This document shows positions 4,363-6,390 of a stretch of DNA of 6,390 nt, one piece after another. The stretch lies in the NCBI GenBank assembly GCA_029059925.1, contig JAIDVA010000285.1, positions 1 to 6,390 of the forward strand, given 5' to 3'. A program made the translations under genes and the position numbers. The notes beneath the pieces were generated by a model that did no database searches, was not told where the DNA came from, and worked only from the letters and a program-made list of their open reading frames with translations. Source of the stretch: Eubacterium sp. (lineage in GTDB: Bacteria; Bacillota; Clostridia; Oscillospirales; Acutalibacteraceae). How positions within the stretch are numbered: the first letter of the stretch is position 1; each line of letters starts with the position of its first letter.

Positions 4363-6390
4363 TTGAAAAAGCTATTATCCGTTTTTTTATCATTATTAAT
4401 GCTTTTGAGTATTACTGCAGGAATTGATTTTTCAGCATATGCGCAGAATAATACCTTTGAGATTTATGAGACAAATCCGATTTATTCATTTTTCGAAATT
4501 TCTTCGTCTGAGCAGAATTCAAAAAGAAAAGCATCTGCCAGAGCCGCTGCTGAAACAGATAAATCGGATGTTTTATACTCTGTTGAAGAGGCTGCAGACT
4601 ATGTTCGCGAACATATGATAAGCCGTGAGGGGGAGATTATTGTCCAGCTGCAGAGCACTGAGGATGATTTTAACCTTCTTGTTAAGAGTATTTTTGAAGC
4701 AGCTATCAGTAATGATCTTTCAAAATGCAGCCTTGACGGAGATTATCTCAAATACAATTGGAGTAATTACGGTGCATCCGGACTTTACTATATTTATCCC
4801 GATTATTATTTGTATGAAATTACATTTAATATTGCATATAACACCACAGCTGCACAAGAGCTTGCTGTTCAAAATGAAGTTGAAAAAATAATCAGAGATA
4901 ACAAACTTCAGCAAAAATCTGATTATGCTAAAATAAAATCGATTCATGATATAATTTGTGAAAGAATAAAATATGATTATGATAATATGAATAATCCTGA
5001 TTACAGACTGCAGTTTTCGGCATATGCTGCATTGTTTGACGGCAAAGCAGTGTGTCAGGGCTATGCGCTGCTGTTCCATATCCTTACGAAGGAGCTTGGA
5101 CTTGATACAAGGATTATTGCAGGTCCCGGCCATGCGTGGAATATTGTCAAGCTTGATGGTCAGTATTATGAGGTTGACTGTACATGGGATGATACAGGCT
5201 ATGATAATCCTAATGCGTCTAACGGCGACTATTGGTCTAAGGGCAAGGTTATATATGATTATTTTCTTTGCGGCTCGACTGATTTTGAAGACCACACACG
5301 CGAGGATGAATATAATACAGCGGAATTCAACAAAGCATATCCGATGGCAAAAACAAAATATATTTGTTCTCATGCCCGGACAGTTTGGCAGACGGATGAC
5401 GAAGCATCATGCAAAAATGGTTTTGTAAAAACTAAAATCTGCCTTAATTGTGAAGAGTTTTTTGATAAGCTTGTAATTTCACCACAGGAGCATAGCTATG
5501 AGGATATAATTGTTGTACCTACTAAAAATGAGCAGGGCTATACAAAGCATATATGCTCTGTATGCGGCGATACCTATATTGACAGCTATACAGGCTACGG
5601 GTCTGATAACAGTGCGTTGATTGCTGTTTTAAGTCAGATTGAGTCCTATTCAGCTGAGGATTATTCAGAAACCTCTTTTGATAATCTTTCTGCCGTGTAT
5701 GAAAGATATTCATACCTTGCAGGTGAAAATGTATCACAGCGTGAAATTGACAAGGCTGTATTTGATTTGATTGTTGCCATATCAGATCTTGAGCCGTATT
5801 TCAATTTGTCAGTGTCTGCCCCAAACGGCAGCTTTACGATATCATATAATGATGAAACAAGTGCAGCGGCAAATCACAAATTATTGTTTGGTACAAGCGT
5901 CAGTTTGTCGGCAACATCTAAGAGCGGATATGAATTTATCGGCTGGTATGATGTAACAAATAATCTTTATTTTTCAGACCGGGCTGATTACACCTTTAAA
6001 ATCACATGCAACACTAAGCTTAAGGCAGTATTTGTAAAAGAAAATTCTGCAACACTTACTTTTACAACCTACAGCAATTGGGTGCAGAAGAGTGTTACTA
6101 AAACTATTTCAGAATGGAACAATATAAACAGTATTGAAATGCTGTTGCCTGAGGTGCCATATAAATATGGCTATAGTAACGGCAGATGGGTTTATAATAA
6201 TGCTGAAATTCTTGCAAGGCTCAGAACGGGCGAGAATGTTTCTTTAATTCCTGAATATGATGAGGATGATACTTCGCTGCCGACTCCGACTACTCGGATT
6301 GACGGTGTGCCGTCACTTGATTTGTATTATAAGTTTGACGAAAAGAATAATAACACTGCCTCCTTTGTAATGGCGGCAGGCATACCTGAT
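4363..6390 (+). CDS. Secreted multidomain transglutaminase-like surface protein (3' end beyond window)
   Basis: An open frame of 676 codons, still open at the window end. Start: TTG 4363, with GGAGG (4349-4353) 9 bases upstream; there is no suitable in-frame ATG. Signal peptide at residues 1-27, with KK, a Leu-rich core and cleavage after SAYA. The transglutaminase-like core spans about 187-280: IHDIICERIKYDYD (194-207), then C231 in AVCQGYA, H257 in GHAWN and D272 in YEVDCTWDD, a complete Cys-His-Asp triad. Next come two CxxC units (C360/C363, C398/C401) with nearby C335, H337, C350 and H377, resembling ribbon repeats of clostridial surface proteins. A FIVAR-like helical module (417-479) and a beta repeat of InlB-B type (480-560, with GYEFIGWYD and TLKAVF-like KLKAVF) follow, then an unrecognised module from 562 on. 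Probable role: extracellular protease, transamidase or binding protein at the cell wall. Substrate is unknown, and the anchor would lie beyond the window. Confidence 0.88.
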   Translation, partial: MKKLLSVFLSLLMLLSITAGIDFSAYAQNNTFEIYETNPIYSFFEISSSEQNSKRKASARAAAETDKSDVLYSVEEAADYVREHMISREGEIIVQLQSTEDDFNLLVKSIFEAAISNDLSKCSLDGDYLKYNWSNYGASGLYYIYPDYYLYEITFNIAYNTTAAQELAVQNEVEKIIRDNKLQQKSDYAKIKSIHDIICERIKYDYDNMNNPDYRLQFSAYAALFDGKAVCQGYALLFHILTKELGLDTRIIAGPGHAWNIVKLDGQYYEVDCTWDDTGYDNPNASNGDYWSKGKVIYDYFLCGSTDFEDHTREDEYNTAEFNKAYPMAKTKYICSHARTVWQTDDEASCKNGFVKTKICLNCEEFFDKLVISPQEHSYEDIIVVPTKNEQGYTKHICSVCGDTYIDSYTGYGSDNSALIAVLSQIESYSAEDYSETSFDNLSAVYERYSYLAGENVSQREIDKAVFDLIVAISDLEPYFNLSVSAPNGSFTISYNDETSAAANHKLLFGTSVSLSATSKSGYEFIGWYDVTNNLYFSDRADYTFKITCNTKLKAVFVKENSATLTFTTYSNWVQKSVTKTISEWNNINSIEMLLPEVPYKYGYSNGRWVYNNAEILARLRTGENVSLIPEYDEDDTSLPTPTTRIDGVPSLDLYYKFDEKNNNTASFVMAAGIPD

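Noticed and set aside
4355..4366. Three-codon ORF (ATG TTG TTT TGA) overlapping the TTG start at 4363
   Set aside because: It uses the same ribosome site but is too short to call as a coupled leader peptide; the ATG is probably incidental.
4720..5373. Minus-strand 217-codon open frame opposite the transglutaminase-like gene
   Set aside because: It is rich in Ile, Cys and Phe with no motif and no ribosome site, and lies wholly inside the strongly supported plus-strand gene; it is a shadow of that gene's codon bias.

Overview
The window looks like part of the chromosome of an AT-rich, low-GC anaerobic Bacillota. The best guess is a gut clostridium of the Ruminococcus/Eubacterium (Oscillospirales) type. 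The case rests on clear GGAGG-type ribosome sites, TTG starts, a flavodiiron protein typical of strict anaerobes, an intracellular GH123-like protein, and a secreted transglutaminase-like protein whose signal peptide and surface modules are of a style common in that group. Genus is inference.

Layout. Positions 1-247 (minus strand) hold the 5' end of typA/bipA, a ribosome-associated GTPase, cut by the window edge. A divergent promoter region (248-433) follows, with a sigma-A-like promoter firing each way and a small inverted repeat inside the typA promoter. Rightwards, 434-2062 encodes a cytoplasmic GH123/DUF4091-type glycosidase-like protein. A small unrecognised integral membrane protein (2093-2536) follows after 30 bases and may be co-transcribed. 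A flavodiiron protein (2610-3764) then has its own promoter and a strong terminator at 3779-3815. An intergenic stretch carrying two candidate tandem promoters leads to a 108-residue protein (3937-4263) that has both ends of an amidohydrolase but no catalytic barrel. A perfect 12-bp hairpin (4293-4322) separates it from a large secreted multidomain protein, TTG-started at 4363 and open to the window end (676 codons seen): signal peptide, transglutaminase-like core with a complete Cys-His-Asp triad, two CxxC units, a FIVAR-like helical module, an InlB-B-like beta repeat and a further unrecognised module.

The genes do not form one obvious pathway. They read as neighbouring housekeeping/stress (TypA, flavodiiron), glycan-handling (GH123-like) and surface (transglutaminase-like) functions in separate transcription units. 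No RNA gene, insertion sequence, CRISPR array or phage feature was seen. The most unusual item is the barrel-less amidohydrolase, which is intact as a reading frame, has plausible expression signals and carries an inverted repeat at the point where its two halves meet. The second is the lysine in the TypA G3 motif (DKPGH where DTPGH is expected). No multi-gene novel system could be supported from the sequence.
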